Below are positions 7,328 through 15,565 of a stretch of 24,917 nt of DNA, in pieces. The stretch is from an uncultured Acidimicrobiaceae bacterium (GTDB lineage: Bacteria > Actinomycetota > Acidimicrobiia > Acidimicrobiales > Microtrichaceae). The notes beneath the pieces are model-generated. The model saw only the letters and a program-made list of their open reading frames with translations. It was not told where the DNA came from and did no database searches. Position numbers and translations under genes: made by a program. Numbering within the stretch: the first letter of the stretch is position 1; each line of letters starts with the position of its first letter. Location of the stretch: assembly GCA_937868025.1 (NCBI GenBank), contig CALMLJ010000089.1, positions 1 to 24,917 of the forward strand, written 5' to 3'.

Positions 7328-9409
7328 GTGGACGGCGATCCCGGGCGATTCATCAATCGAGAGCTCTCGTGGCTGGAGTTCGACGAGCGCGTCCTGGCGA
7401 TCGCCGCTGATCCGTCGACCCCGGCATTGGAACGAGCCAAGTTCCTCGCCATCTTCAGCCAGAACCTCGACGAGTTCTACCAGGTGCGCGCCGCCGGCCT
7501 CCTCGACCAGGTCGAGGCGGGTGTCACCGACCTGAGCCCCGACGGTCTGACCGCATCCCAACAGGTCAGCCTGATCGCCCGCCAGGTCGCCGTCCTGACG
7601 CGACGGGCCGACGGGATCTTCCTCAACGAGGTCGTGCCGGCGCTCGCCGACGCCGGCGTCCGCTTCTGCCAGTGGGAGGAACTGGTCGAGACCGACCGGG
7701 CGTTCCTGCGAGCCGAGTTCGACCGACGGATCTTCCCGATCCTCACCCCCTTGGCGGTCGACCCCGGCCACCCGTTCCCCGACATCTCCAACCTGTCACT
7801 GAACCTGGCGATCCGGGTCCACGATCCCGAGGACGGCGAGCAGCGCTTCGCCCGCCTGAAGCTGCCGCAGTCATTGCCGCGCTTCTTCGTGACCGAGGAC
7901 AAACAACGCCTGGTGCCCCTCGAACAGCTGATCTCGGCGCACCTCCATCGACTCTTCAACGGCATGGTGGTCGACGAACACCAGACGTTCCGCGTCACGC
8001 GCAACGCCGACCTCGACCTCGAGGAAGAAGACGCCGAGGATCTGCTCGAAGCGGTCGAGGTCGAGGTACGACGCCGCCGGTTCGGCAAGCCGGTGCGCCT
8101 CGAGGTCCCCGTCGCGATGAGCGAGGAGATGGTCGACCTGCTCCAGCGCGAGCTCGAGCTCGAGGACGACGAGCAGGTACACCGCCACGACGGTCCACTC
8201 GATCTGTCCGGCCTCTGGTCGGTCTACGCGCTCGACCGACCCGACCTGAAGTTCGCCACGCTGCATCCACTCGACGCCCGCGCCCTCACGGCACCCAACG
8301 GGGTTCCCGCGGACTTCTTCCACGTCCTCCGTCGTGGCGATGTCCTCGTGCACCACCCCTACGAGAGCTTCACCACCTCGGTCGAGGAGTTCATCGGGCA
8401 GGCCGCCAACGACCGGCACGTCCAGGCCATCAAGGTCACGCTCTACCGCACGTCCGGCGACAGCGCGATCGTCGCCTCCCTGATCCGCGCCGCCGAATCG
8501 GGCAAGCAGGTCGTGGCGCTCGTGGAGCTCAAGGCCCGATTCGACGAGGAGAACAACATCGAATGGGCGCGCCGTCTCGAGCGCGCCGGCGTGCACGTGG
8601 TCTACGGGCTGGTCGGTCTGAAGACGCACACGAAGATCGCCATGGTCGCCCGGTCCGAGGGCGACGCCGTGCGCGCCTACTGCCACGTCGGCACCGGCAA
8701 CTACAACGCCCGGACGGCCCGGATGTACGAAGACTTCGGCCTGTTCACCGCTGCGAACGACGTCGCCATCGACGTGCAGAACCTCTTCAACTTCCTCACG
8801 GGCTACAGCCGCGACGTGTCGTACCTCCGACTTCTCGTGGCGCCGGACCACATGCGCACCGACCTCGTCGGCCTCATCCGCGGAGAACGCCCCGAACCGG
8901 TCGGCCACACGCCCCGCGGCGAGGGCCGGATCGTGATGAAGATGAACAGCCTCGTCGACCCCGAGGTGATCGACGAGCTGTACGCGGCGTCACGCGACGG
9001 CGTCGAGGTCGATCTGATCGTGCGAGGGATCTGCTGCCTCCGACCCGGCGTGCCGGGCCTGTCGGACCGCATCCGGGTGCGCAGCATCGTCGGCCGGTAC
9101 CTCGAGCACTCCCGGATCTACCGATTCGCGAACGGCTCCGGCCCCGGTGTGCCCAGCATCCACCTCGGGTCCGCCGACCTGATGCCGCGCAACCTCGACC
9201 GCCGCGTCGAAGCGCTCGTCACGATCGTCAACCCGATCCTCCTCGAACGCATCGACGACGTTCTGGCGGCGCAACTCGCCGATGATCAGCTCGCATGGCG
9301 CCTCGTCGACAGCACGTGGCGCAAGGTGCCGACGATCGCCGGACGCGAATGCCAGACCGAGTTCCACGACCTGGCTCGAACCTGGGCGTCCCAGGCCCGC
9401 AACCCGTGA
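7328..9409 (+). CDS. ppk1: Polyphosphate kinase 1
   Basis: The enzyme reversibly polymerises the gamma phosphate of ATP into inorganic polyphosphate. At 693 residues it is full length. The N-terminal domain opens with [16 protein letters not shown]. The head domain follows. The C1/C2 catalytic domains, related to phospholipase D, carry [25 protein letters not shown] and the conserved [17 protein letters not shown]. The phospho-histidine is His434 in GLKTHTK (His435 in E. coli by motif), and the second active-site His is His594 in [10 protein letters not shown]. Numbering uses the GTG at 7328, chosen because of the -10 box 7 nt upstream; an in-frame ATG at 7319 adds three residues. It is divergent from the pho operon across a PHO box and shares a 4-bp GTGA overlap with the downstream Nudix gene. 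Confidence 0.95.
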   Translation: MDGDPGRFINRELSWLEFDERVLAIAADPSTPALERAKFLAIFSQNLDEFYQVRAAGLLDQVEAGVTDLSPDGLTASQQVSLIARQVAVLTRRADGIFLNEVVPALADAGVRFCQWEELVETDRAFLRAEFDRRIFPILTPLAVDPGHPFPDISNLSLNLAIRVHDPEDGEQRFARLKLPQSLPRFFVTEDKQRLVPLEQLISAHLHRLFNGMVVDEHQTFRVTRNADLDLEEEDAEDLLEAVEVEVRRRRFGKPVRLEVPVAMSEEMVDLLQRELELEDDEQVHRHDGPLDLSGLWSVYALDRPDLKFATLHPLDARALTAPNGVPADFFHVLRRGDVLVHHPYESFTTSVEEFIGQAANDRHVQAIKVTLYRTSGDSAIVASLIRAAESGKQVVALVELKARFDEENNIEWARRLERAGVHVVYGLVGLKTHTKIAMVARSEGDAVRAYCHVGTGNYNARTARMYEDFGLFTAANDVAIDVQNLFNFLTGYSRDVSYLRLLVAPDHMRTDLVGLIRGERPEPVGHTPRGEGRIVMKMNSLVDPEVIDELYAASRDGVEVDLIVRGICCLRPGVPGLSDRIRVRSIVGRYLEHSRIYRFANGSGPGVPSIHLGSADLMPRNLDRRVEALVTIVNPILLERIDDVLAAQLADDQLAWRLVDSTWRKVPTIAGRECQTEFHDLARTWASQARNP

Positions 9410-9816
9410 CCGTGGAGGCGGCCGGCGGCATCGTCGTCGACGAGGCCGGACGGGTCGCGATCGTCCATCGTCCCCGCTACGACGACTGGTCGCTCCCGAA
9501 GGGCCACCTCGAAACCGGCGAGACCGCCGAGGACGCCGCGCTCCGCGAGGTGTTCGAGGAGACGGGGTTGTCGTGCCGGATCATCGGACCGGCCGGCGAG
9601 ACGCACTACCGGGACCGCAAAGGTCGCGCCAAGCGCGTGCGCTACTTCTCGATGAGCGTCACGGCCGGATCGTTCCTGGTGAACGACGAGGTCGACGAGT
9701 TGCGGTGGATCGACGAGTCAGGCATCGACGTGTTGTCGTACGGATTCGACGCCGACCTGGTCCGTTCCGAGTTGCTGGAGCGTTCGACCCGCGGTGGGGA
9801 TCAGCGCGACGAGTAG
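9406..9816 (+). CDS. Nudix hydrolase (MutT/Ap4A-hydrolase type)
   Basis: The 136-residue protein has a complete Nudix box, GX5EX7REUXEEXGU, at residues 33-55 (G33, E39, R47, E48, E51, E52, G54). [12 protein letters not shown] precedes and overlaps the box and is typical of nucleoside-triphosphate or diadenosine-polyphosphate pyrophosphohydrolases. The likely start is GTG at 9406, whose GTGA overlaps the ppk1 stop; the frame is open further upstream inside ppk1 but has no homology there. In mycobacteria ppk1 is next to mutT1, which adds a C-terminal phosphatase domain. This protein has the Nudix half only. Its job may be clean-up of oxidised or stress nucleotides; the substrate is not determinable. 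Its 3' end overlaps the convergent small gene by 16 bp. Confidence 0.88.
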   Translation: MTVEAAGGIVVDEAGRVAIVHRPRYDDWSLPKGHLETGETAEDAALREVFEETGLSCRIIGPAGETHYRDRKGRAKRVRYFSMSVTAGSFLVNDEVDELRWIDESGIDVLSYGFDADLVRSELLERSTRGGDQRDE

Positions 9817-10082
9817 GAGTCCGCGAGCTCGGGCGGGTCCCAGGCGAGCAGGATGTTCTCGCGCTCGGCGTCGCGGATGACCCGCTCGCGGTTCCGACGG
9901 AACTGCGGGTCGTGGGGCGGCACGAGCATGAGCCGGGCGTTCAGCCGACGATGGAACTCGTCCACGACGACCTTCTCGCCGTAATCGCTCCGAACGTCCC
10001 AGTGCGGTGCAACCGGGCCCAGGTACACCACCGTCACCGACGCCCGGGGCGCCTCGTTGGTTGCTGCTGCGATGTCCGACAT
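9801..10082 (-). CDS. Conserved-looking hypothetical protein, 93 residues
   Basis: I do not recognise this family. The small protein has a hydrophobic stretch [17 protein letters not shown] (14-30), then a charged segment with [23 protein letters not shown] (about 36-58), an Arg/Glu-rich helix ([20 protein letters not shown]) and an acidic Pro-containing tail. The alternation suggests a small alpha/beta cytoplasmic fold. There is no signal peptide, membrane segment or cysteine. The start is supported by a strong AGGAG Shine-Dalgarno 5-6 nt upstream. It lies downstream of htrA on the same strand but after a 127-nt gap that holds its own candidate -10 box, so it may be a separate unit. Its last codons overlap the Nudix gene. 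Confidence 0.7.
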   Translation of the reverse strand: MSDIAAATNEAPRASVTVVYLGPVAPHWDVRSDYGEKVVVDEFHRRLNARLMLVPPHDPQFRRNRERVIRDAERENILLAWDPPELADSYSSR

Positions 10083-10156
10083 GGTCACTCCTGGTGGCGC
10101 GGAAACGGCCGCGCTCGACGTTGGTGGGGTGCCCGAGCTCGAATCGGGCCGAACGG

Positions 10157-10162
10157 AGTGTA
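10157..10162 (-). promoter_or_regulatory. Candidate -10 box TACACT
   Basis: TACACT on the minus strand is a good -10 match, about 75 nt upstream of the 93-residue gene's ATG. A CTGACC sequence sits upstream with a short 15-bp spacer, so the -35 is uncertain. It would give a leader of roughly 65-70 nt with an AGGAG ribosome binding site. Confidence 0.4.
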
Positions 10163-10209
10163 CCCGTGAGCGCGGCCGGTCAGCAGCACGGACCCGCTCG
10201 AGCGGCAGG

Positions 10210-11619
10210 TCAGCCGCCGCGGCGACCCAGCGCCGCCGACAACGTCTTGGTCTCGCCCTGACGTTGGATCTCGATCGAGATGGTGTCGCCGGGCGACTTC
10301 TCCTGGATGGCCGCACCGACGTCGGACGGCGACGAGATGTCGGCACCGTCGATCGACACCATGACATCTCCTGGTTGCAACCCGGCCTGGTCGGCGGCGC
10401 TCCCCGGCTGCACGTCCGACACGAACGCACCCTCTTCGACGTCGATCTGGAAGCGCTGGAGGATCTCCGCGGACTGGTCGGCGACCTTCATCGTCTCGAC
10501 GCCCAGGAACGGACTGTCGCCGTCGATCGTGCCCTTGCCGTCCTCGATGTCGCGGATCAGGGGTTTCACCGAGTCGATCGACAGGGCAAAGCCGACGCTC
10601 TGGCTGTTCTGGATGATGGCCGTGTTGATGCCCACCACCTGGCCCAGCGCGTTGACGAGCGGACCTCCCGAGTTGCCCGGGTTGATCGCGGCGTCGGTCT
10701 GGATCAGGTTCTCCAGCTCCTCGCCCTCGGCGGACAGCTGACGGTTGAGCGCCGACACGATGCCCTTGGTCACGCTCGGCTGGGCCCCGAGGTTCAGCGC
10801 GTTGCCGATCGCCACCACATCGTCGCCGACCTGCAGCGCATCGGAGGACCCGAGCTCTGCGGGTGTCGTCTTCTTGACCGTGGTCGTCTTGACCAGCGCC
10901 ACGTCCTGAGCCGGGAAGCTGCCGACGAGCGTCGCCGGTACGACCTCTCCGTCGGAGAAGGCGATGTGGATCGAGGTGCTCGACCCGGCGGCGCCCGACA
11001 CGACGTGCGCGTTCGTCAGCACCGTGCCCTGGTCGTCGATCACGATGCCCGAGCCGGCGGCCTCGCCGGACATGCCACCGTCGATCTGGATCGAGACCAC
11101 CGACGGTCGGACCTTGTCGAGGAGCGCTCCGATGTCGAGCACCTGCCCCTTGATGGTCACCGGCGTGCGCGACCGGGGCTGATCCGCCACGAGCACGCTG
11201 CCGCCGGTCTCGACCGACGCGACGTAGATGGCACCGGCGACGAGGGACGCCACCACGGCGCCGATCAGCGCGCCGACGGCCAGCCCCGAGACCCACGGCC
11301 GGACACGAGCAGGCTCCTTGGGGGCACGGCCGGGACGCGACTCACCGGGTGCGAACGAACCACCGATCGGGCCGGTCGGTGGGCCGGCGGGCGGCGGCGC
11401 GGTCGGCGGGCCCAGCACCGCGGCGGCGCCACTTCCGCCCATCGACTGCGGAGCGTACGGGGGCGGACCGAACCCCGACGGTCCGGCGAGGTACGGCGGG
11501 GGTCCGGACGGCTCCGACGGCGGGGCCCACACGGGGTCCGACGATGGGGCAACGGGTGGCGCGCCGCCCGTGTTGCTCGGGGGCGCGAACGGTGACGGCG
11601 CGTGTTGGTGGTTCGACAT
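10210..11619 (-). CDS. htrA: Membrane-anchored HtrA/DegP-type serine protease with PDZ domain
   Basis: The 469-residue protease starts with a long cytoplasmic Pro/Gly/Ser-rich region (1-105). One transmembrane helix follows (about 109-133), then a trypsin-like domain (about 160-360) outside the membrane. The catalytic triad is complete: His205 in LTNAHVVS, Asp239 in QDVALVKT and Ser317 in GNSGGPL, with QTDAAINPG before the serine. A PDZ domain (about 370-465) has FLGVETMKV and AGLQPGDVMVSIDG. It should degrade or refold damaged envelope proteins. The layout matches mycobacterial PepD/HtrA. The start is supported by AAGGAG about 6 nt before the ATG and a -10 box (TACATACT) about 24 nt upstream of the ATG. 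It contrasts with the catalytically degraded HtrA-like protein at the window start. Confidence 0.93.
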   Translation of the reverse strand: MSNHQHAPSPFAPPSNTGGAPPVAPSSDPVWAPPSEPSGPPPYLAGPSGFGPPPYAPQSMGGSGAAAVLGPPTAPPPAGPPTGPIGGSFAPGESRPGRAPKEPARVRPWVSGLAVGALIGAVVASLVAGAIYVASVETGGSVLVADQPRSRTPVTIKGQVLDIGALLDKVRPSVVSIQIDGGMSGEAAGSGIVIDDQGTVLTNAHVVSGAAGSSTSIHIAFSDGEVVPATLVGSFPAQDVALVKTTTVKKTTPAELGSSDALQVGDDVVAIGNALNLGAQPSVTKGIVSALNRQLSAEGEELENLIQTDAAINPGNSGGPLVNALGQVVGINTAIIQNSQSVGFALSIDSVKPLIRDIEDGKGTIDGDSPFLGVETMKVADQSAEILQRFQIDVEEGAFVSDVQPGSAADQAGLQPGDVMVSIDGADISSPSDVGAAIQEKSPGDTISIEIQRQGETKTLSAALGRRGG

Positions 11620-11642
11620 GTGCGCTCCTTGATCGCCTCGCC

Positions 11643-11650
11643 AGTATGTA
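11643..11650 (-). promoter_or_regulatory. -10 region of htrA
   Basis: TACATACT on the minus strand contains two overlapping -10-like hexamers. The distance to the ATG (about 24 nt) leaves a short leader that includes the AAGGAG ribosome binding site. Confidence 0.5.
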
Positions 11651-11720
11651 CCCGGGCAGGTGCGGCCGACACCACCGCGATGAGGTCCGCTGTGACCGGG
11701 CTCAGCGCGAGGCCCTCGTT

Positions 11721-11736
11721 CTGAGAGCCATCTCAG
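11721..11736 (+). repeat. Inverted repeat upstream of the whiB-like gene
   Basis: CTGAGA and TCTCAG form a perfect 6-bp inverted repeat with a 4-bp centre. Further CTCAG copies lie at 11701-11705 and 11739-11743. The element is in the 204-bp gap between divergent htrA and whiB and could be a regulator site. The rest of the gap holds the htrA -10 region and a GGGAGG ribosome binding site at 11812-11817. Confidence 0.35.
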
Positions 11737-11823
11737 TGCTCAGCGTGGCTCGCGTCTGCCGGGAGCCCATGCTGGGTACACGCAATCTGCTCCGGCGACA
11801 CGCCGGGCAGCGGGAGGCCCACA

Positions 11824-12096
11824 ATGAACGTCACTGATTTCGCCGACACCACCTGGATGAGCCACGGCAACTGCGCACACCGTGACCCGTCGATGTTCTT
11901 TCCATCCGATGGCGTGGGCGTCGAGATCGCTCGGAAGGCCTGCGAAGGCTGTCCGGTCAAGACCCAGTGCCTCGAGTACGCCATCGCCGAACGAATCGAC
12001 CATGGGGTCTGGGGCGGCTGCTCCGAGCGTGAGCGTCGGCGCATCATCCGCAGCCGTCAGACCAAGCCGGCCGACCAGCCCGTCGCGGTGGGCTGA
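11824..12096 (+). CDS. WhiB-family iron-sulfur transcriptional regulator
   Basis: The 90-residue protein has the four cluster-binding cysteines C17, C40, C43 and C49 in the C-Xn-C-X2-C-X5-C pattern (EGCPVKTQC). The beta-turn motif GVWGG (61-65) and a basic C-terminal helix ERERRRIIRSRQ follow. WhiB proteins bind a [4Fe-4S] cluster and act with the principal sigma factor; they are confined to Actinobacteria and their phages. The residue after GVWGG is Cys66, whereas Leu, Met or Thr is usual, giving a fifth cysteine. The ATG has a GGGAGG Shine-Dalgarno 6 nt upstream. A strong terminator follows about 33 nt after the stop, so this is a monocistronic unit. The subgroup cannot be set with confidence. 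Confidence 0.93.
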   Translation: MNVTDFADTTWMSHGNCAHRDPSMFFPSDGVGVEIARKACEGCPVKTQCLEYAIAERIDHGVWGGCSERERRRIIRSRQTKPADQPVAVG

Positions 12097-12128
12097 GTAC
12101 ACCTCCCCGCTCACCTGCCCCGACCATC

Positions 12129-12173
12129 ACGAGGCCGTCCCGCTCCACGGAGCCGGGGCGGTCTCGTCGTTTT
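12129..12173 (+). terminator. Intrinsic terminator of the whiB-like gene
   Basis: A long hairpin pairs ACGAGGCCGTCCCGCTCC with GGAGCCGGGGCGGTCTCGT. The stem is about 18 bp with two G-U wobbles and one bulge. TTTT follows at about 12170-12173. It is placed correctly for the plus-strand gene ending at 12096 and could also stop tatA readthrough from the other side. Confidence 0.85.
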
Positions 12174-12227
12174 CGCCGAGGTCAGCGCGGGCGCGTCACA
12201 TCCCGGCTCGTGCCGAGCGGTCGGACG

Positions 12228-12404
12228 TCAGGCCTTGTCGGCGGGAGAGTCCGACGCAGGGGTGTCCTCGGCGGCGCCTTCCTTGAGGCCCTCCTTGAAC
12301 TCCTTCTGCGCCTGGCCCAACGATCGCGCCAGCTTCGGGATCTGCGTTCCGCCGAACAGAACGATGACGATGACTGCGACGATGATCCAGTCGGTTCCTT
12401 GCAT
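12228..12404 (-). CDS. tatA: Twin-arginine translocase subunit TatA
   Basis: This 58-residue protein has the TatA plan. A short N-terminus (MQGTDW) is followed by one membrane helix (IIVAVIVIVLF, about 7-17) and a hinge GGTQIPK. The amphipathic helix LARSLGQAQKEFKEGLKEG comes next, then an acidic, disordered tail ending in ADKA. TatA oligomers form the pore by which folded proteins cross the membrane. No tatC or tatB is in the window, so the gene is isolated, as is common in Actinobacteria. A TAGGAT box exactly 6 nt before the ATG suggests a leaderless transcript. The gene is convergent with the whiB-like gene and divergent from the cyclo-ligase gene. Confidence 0.92.
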   Translation of the reverse strand: MQGTDWIIVAVIVIVLFGGTQIPKLARSLGQAQKEFKEGLKEGAAEDTPASDSPADKA

Positions 12405-12410
12405 GGCGTC

Positions 12411-12416
12411 ATCCTA
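12411..12416 (-). promoter_or_regulatory. -10 box TAGGAT, leaderless start of tatA
   Basis: On the minus strand TAGGAT is followed by 6 nt and the tatA ATG, so transcription should begin at the start codon. The AGGA inside it could also be read as a weak Shine-Dalgarno. Confidence 0.5.
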
Positions 12417-12492
12417 ACCTGATGCCCACGGTTCGGATCACGCGGGCCCCGCAGGGTGACAGACGACCCTGATCGACATCGTGGAGGCCACC

Positions 12493-13098
12493 GTGACCGA
12501 CGAACTCCGCTCACGGATGCGGGCGATGCGACGATCGATCCCCAGCGACGTGCAGCATCAGCGAGCCCAGGCTTTCGTGACCACGGCTGCGTCGCTGCCG
12601 TGGTGGCCCGAGGTCGCGATGCTCGGGGTGTACCGGGCCGTTGCCGGCGAGCTCGACACCTCGGCGCTCGAGCACTGGGCCCGCGGCAGGGGTATCGAGA
12701 CCTACGTCCCCGTCCTCGACGGTCGGCAGCTCCGGTTCGCGCCGTCGACGCCGACGGGCATCTGGTCGCAGAACCGGTTCGGGATCGACGAACCCGAGGA
12801 CGCCGACACCATCGACGCTGCCCGGCTCGACCTCGTCGTCGTACCGGCGGTGGCCGTCGACCGGGCCGGCAACCGGATCGGGATGGGAGGCGGGTTCTAC
12901 GACCGGACCTTCGCTGACCGTCGCCGGTCCGGGCGGCCGATCCTGGTGGCGGCCGTACATCCGGAACAACTGGTCGAGCGGATCGTCACCGAGGCGTGGG
13001 ACGTGACGATGGATGCGGTGGTGCTGCCTGACGAAGTGATCGTGGTCGAGGGAACGAACCGGGGCGACGGCCGGTCAGGCGGTGGCGGAACGAGCTGA
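12493..13098 (+). CDS. 5-formyltetrahydrofolate cyclo-ligase (MTHFS)
   Basis: The enzyme converts 5-formyl-THF to 5,10-methenyl-THF with ATP, recycling an inhibitory folate. The 201-residue protein has an N-terminal basic helix (ELRSRMRAMRRS) and the family core VYRAVAGELDT. It also has the ligand loop GMGGGFYDR (residues 130-138, family form G-x-G-G-G-Y/F-Y-D-R) preceded by AVAVDRAGNRI, and the late DVTMDAVVLPDEVIV. GTG at 12493 is chosen because TGGAGG lies 5 nt upstream. GTG at 12481 would add four residues but overlaps that site. A Gly-rich tail ends the protein. Its last 24 bp overlap the convergent whiB2-like gene. Confidence 0.88.
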   Translation: MTDELRSRMRAMRRSIPSDVQHQRAQAFVTTAASLPWWPEVAMLGVYRAVAGELDTSALEHWARGRGIETYVPVLDGRQLRFAPSTPTGIWSQNRFGIDEPEDADTIDAARLDLVVVPAVAVDRAGNRIGMGGGFYDRTFADRRRSGRPILVAAVHPEQLVERIVTEAWDVTMDAVVLPDEVIVVEGTNRGDGRSGGGGTS

Positions 13099-13356
13099 CT
13101 CGGCGGCGCGGGCGAGGGCGCGCTGACGACGGATGCGACGACGCTCCCGCTCGCTCAGGCCGCCCCAGATGCCGAATTTCTCGCCGTTGGCGAGGGCGTA
13201 CTCGAGGCAGTCACCCCGGACTTCACAACCCTGGCAGACGGCCTTGGCTTCCTTGGTGGAAGCACCACGCTCGGGGAAGAAGAGATCGGGGTCGACCCCA
13301 AGGCAGTTCGCCGCCAACTGCCAACTGTGGTCTTCTTCCTCGTTCATCGCTGCCAT
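13075..13356 (-). CDS. whiB2: WhiB2/WhmD-type iron-sulfur regulator
   Basis: The 93-residue protein has cluster cysteines C18, C41, C44 and C50 (CQGCEVRGDC). LFFPERGASTKEAKAVC, FGIWGGLSERERRRIRRQR and SWQ near the N-terminus are close to Streptomyces WhiB and mycobacterial WhiB2/WhmD, the regulators of septation and cell division. An Ala/Arg-rich tail follows. The assignment to this subgroup rests on remembered family motifs. An AT-rich stretch (about 13375-13390, TATGTAAT on the minus strand) upstream is a likely -10 region. An in-frame ATG at 13347 is an alternative start, and neither has a strong Shine-Dalgarno. The 172-bp gap upstream, to the VWA gene stop, holds no other feature that I can support. 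Confidence 0.9.
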   Translation of the reverse strand: MAAMNEEEDHSWQLAANCLGVDPDLFFPERGASTKEAKAVCQGCEVRGDCLEYALANGEKFGIWGGLSERERRRIRRQRALARAAESARSATA

Positions 13357-13528
13357 CCCGTCTGGACCCCCGCGTAATTACATACGTGTAGCCCTCCATC
13401 ATGGTCGTTCGGCCTCAGCGATGCAAGAGGCGATCGTTGCGAACGACACCATCGAAATCGTGACGAATTCCGGCCACAACCATGGTTTCCCGGGCCCGCC
13501 GGGCCGACGAACCGCCCCATCGGAGACC

Positions 13529-15553
13529 TCAACCGGCCCGCCGCCCACGCAGCATGGAGCGCTTCTGTTCCAAGAAATCGACCAGCACGAAATCGCCCAA
13601 CGTGTCCGGTGACGTGAAGAATGCCCGACCCCGGTTCAGCTCGGTCATACGTTCGACGAAATGCTGGAGGCCACGGTCGGCGTCGAGCATGAAGGTGTTG
13701 ATGCGGATCTGATCGCGGGTGCACCGCGACACCTCGAGCAGCGTGGCGTCCACCGTCGCCCGAATTGGCGGGTAGTGGAACTCGGGCTCGCCGTAGGCGT
13801 TGATGTGGGCCGTCGGTTCCCCATCGGTGATCATGATGATCTGCTTGGTGCCGTGCTGCCGGGCGAGCAGCTGACGGGCCAAGACGAACCCGTGCTGCAT
13901 GTTCGTGCCGTACACGAAGTCCCAGCTCACCTCGGGCAGCTGATGTGCTTCCAGCACGCGGGCGACCTCGCTGAACCCGACGATGCCGAGGTAGTCGCGG
14001 GGATACTGCATCGAGATGAGCGAGTGCAGCGCCATCGCCACCTTCTTGGCCGGCAGGAAGTTCTCGCGCATCGGCATCGACAACGACAGGTCGAGCATCA
14101 GAACGGTGGCCGTACGCACCAGCTGCTCGGTCTGCTCGATCTCGAAGTCGTCAGCGGTCAGCTGCACCTTCCCGCCGACCGACCCCTCGCTCGATCGCCG
14201 GCGGACGGCATTGCCGATCGTCCGGTTGATGTTGAGGTTGAACGGGTCACCCCACTCGTACGCCTTGGTGTCGTAGGTGCGTTCGTGGCCGATGCCGATG
14301 CGGTCGATCTGGTGGCCGCCGAGCATGTCCTTCGACAGCTTCTTGAACAGTTCCGCCAAGGCGTTCTTGCCCAGACGGCGCATGCCCTCCGGGGTGAGCT
14401 CGAGACGACCCTCGACGTTGTCGATCAGCCCAGCGTCCTGAAGCATCTTCGACAACTCGGCCATGCGCTCCATCGAGTTGGCCATGTCGTCACCCACGAG
14501 CTCGCGGGCCCGCTCGATGTCGACCTCGGCCAACGCTCCCGGGTTGACCGTGCCCTTCAGCAGGTTCTCGATCTGGTCGAGGTCGCCCAGGTCGCTCATC
14601 GCCTGCATCGCCTGGGGGAAGTCCAATGGGTCGACGCCGTTGAAGTCGTACCGCTGCTGCCACCCTGCGTCGGGGAACATCCCCCGCAGGTTCTGACCCA
14701 GCTGGTCCATCTGGAACGCCAGGTCCATGTCCTCGAGCAACTGGTTCGACAGATCCTGGAGCTGCTGGCGCTGCTCGGGCGTCATCGAGTTGAGCATCGC
14801 CTGCATGGCGGCCATGCGCTGGGCCATGACCTCGAGCAGCTCATCGAGGGTCTGCGGGTTCTCCGGGAAGAAGTCGCCGAACTCGGCCATGAACTTCTCG
14901 AAATCGGGCTCCTCACCGGCAGCGCGCTGGGCGAGCATCTCGTTGAGCGAGGCCAACATGTCCTTCATGCGGGCCATGTCCTCGGGGGACATGTCGCTCA
15001 TCGCGCCCGACATCTGGTCGACCGCCTGCTGCATCAACTGCTGACGGAGCTTGTCGACGAGCTCCTCGAACTTCTCCCGGGCCTCGGAGCTGGTGAAGTC
15101 GTAGTTCTGCAACGACTTCACCTGACCGGCCAGATCGTTCGGCAGCATCTCCAGCTGCATGTTGCGCTCACCGACCACCTGATCGGTGAGCTCCTGACGC
15201 CGTTCGTCGCCCGACGCCCGGCCCTCCTCGGCGAGTTCGTCGAGCGCGGCACGCTCCTGCTCGACCACGTCGCGGAGCTCCTTGGCGATGTCGTCGAACA
15301 CCCCTCCGAGATCGAAGCGGTCGAGGCGCTCCTGCCGTTCGGCGCGCAGCTTCTCGAGCATCTCGCGGAGACCCTGGATGCGTTCGCCGTTGCGATCGTT
15401 GAAGCCGTCCTGCAGCATGCGCCGAAGCGCAGCGTTGAGATCGCCGTGGTAGAGCAGATCGTCGGTCAGCTGCTCCATGACGTCGGTCGCATCGAGCTCG
15501 AAGCCCCGCTGCGTGCCGTCCCAGGGTGAGTAGCGGAAACGTCGAGCAGCCAT
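13529..15553 (-). CDS. VWA-domain protein (partner of a MoxR/chelatase-like AAA ATPase)
   Basis: The 674-residue protein has a long helical, Met/Gln/Glu-rich region (about 20-420) with heptad-like runs (MLEKLRAERQERLDRF, MAQRMAAMQAMLNSM, QQLQDLSNQLLEDMDLAF), probably coiled coils. The C-terminal von Willebrand A domain (about 478-660) has a complete MIDAS: D488-L-S490-L-S492, T550 and D577 (ITDGEP). There is no signal peptide or TM segment, so it is cytoplasmic. Such proteins pair with an AAA ATPase to remodel or insert metal into targets, like ChlD with ChlI or the MoxR-VWA pairs. The matching ATPase is four genes upstream. The start follows the glucosidase stop by 9 nt. TAGCGT lies 6 nt before the ATG and no Shine-Dalgarno is seen. 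Confidence 0.88.
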   Translation of the reverse strand: MAARRFRYSPWDGTQRGFELDATDVMEQLTDDLLYHGDLNAALRRMLQDGFNDRNGERIQGLREMLEKLRAERQERLDRFDLGGVFDDIAKELRDVVEQERAALDELAEEGRASGDERRQELTDQVVGERNMQLEMLPNDLAGQVKSLQNYDFTSSEAREKFEELVDKLRQQLMQQAVDQMSGAMSDMSPEDMARMKDMLASLNEMLAQRAAGEEPDFEKFMAEFGDFFPENPQTLDELLEVMAQRMAAMQAMLNSMTPEQRQQLQDLSNQLLEDMDLAFQMDQLGQNLRGMFPDAGWQQRYDFNGVDPLDFPQAMQAMSDLGDLDQIENLLKGTVNPGALAEVDIERARELVGDDMANSMERMAELSKMLQDAGLIDNVEGRLELTPEGMRRLGKNALAELFKKLSKDMLGGHQIDRIGIGHERTYDTKAYEWGDPFNLNINRTIGNAVRRRSSEGSVGGKVQLTADDFEIEQTEQLVRTATVLMLDLSLSMPMRENFLPAKKVAMALHSLISMQYPRDYLGIVGFSEVARVLEAHQLPEVSWDFVYGTNMQHGFVLARQLLARQHGTKQIIMITDGEPTAHINAYGEPEFHYPPIRATVDATLLEVSRCTRDQIRINTFMLDADRGLQHFVERMTELNRGRAFFTSPDTLGDFVLVDFLEQKRSMLRGRRAG

Positions 15554-15559
15554 GACGGG

Positions 15560-15565
15560 ACGCTA
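15560..15565 (-). promoter_or_regulatory. Possible -10 box TAGCGT of the VWA gene, overlapping a stop codon
   Basis: The TAG stop of the glucosidase is the first half of TAGCGT, which ends 6 nt before the VWA ATG. This is the same spacing as the leaderless starts elsewhere in the window. The stop codon supplies TA by itself, so chance is likelier here. Confidence 0.35.
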
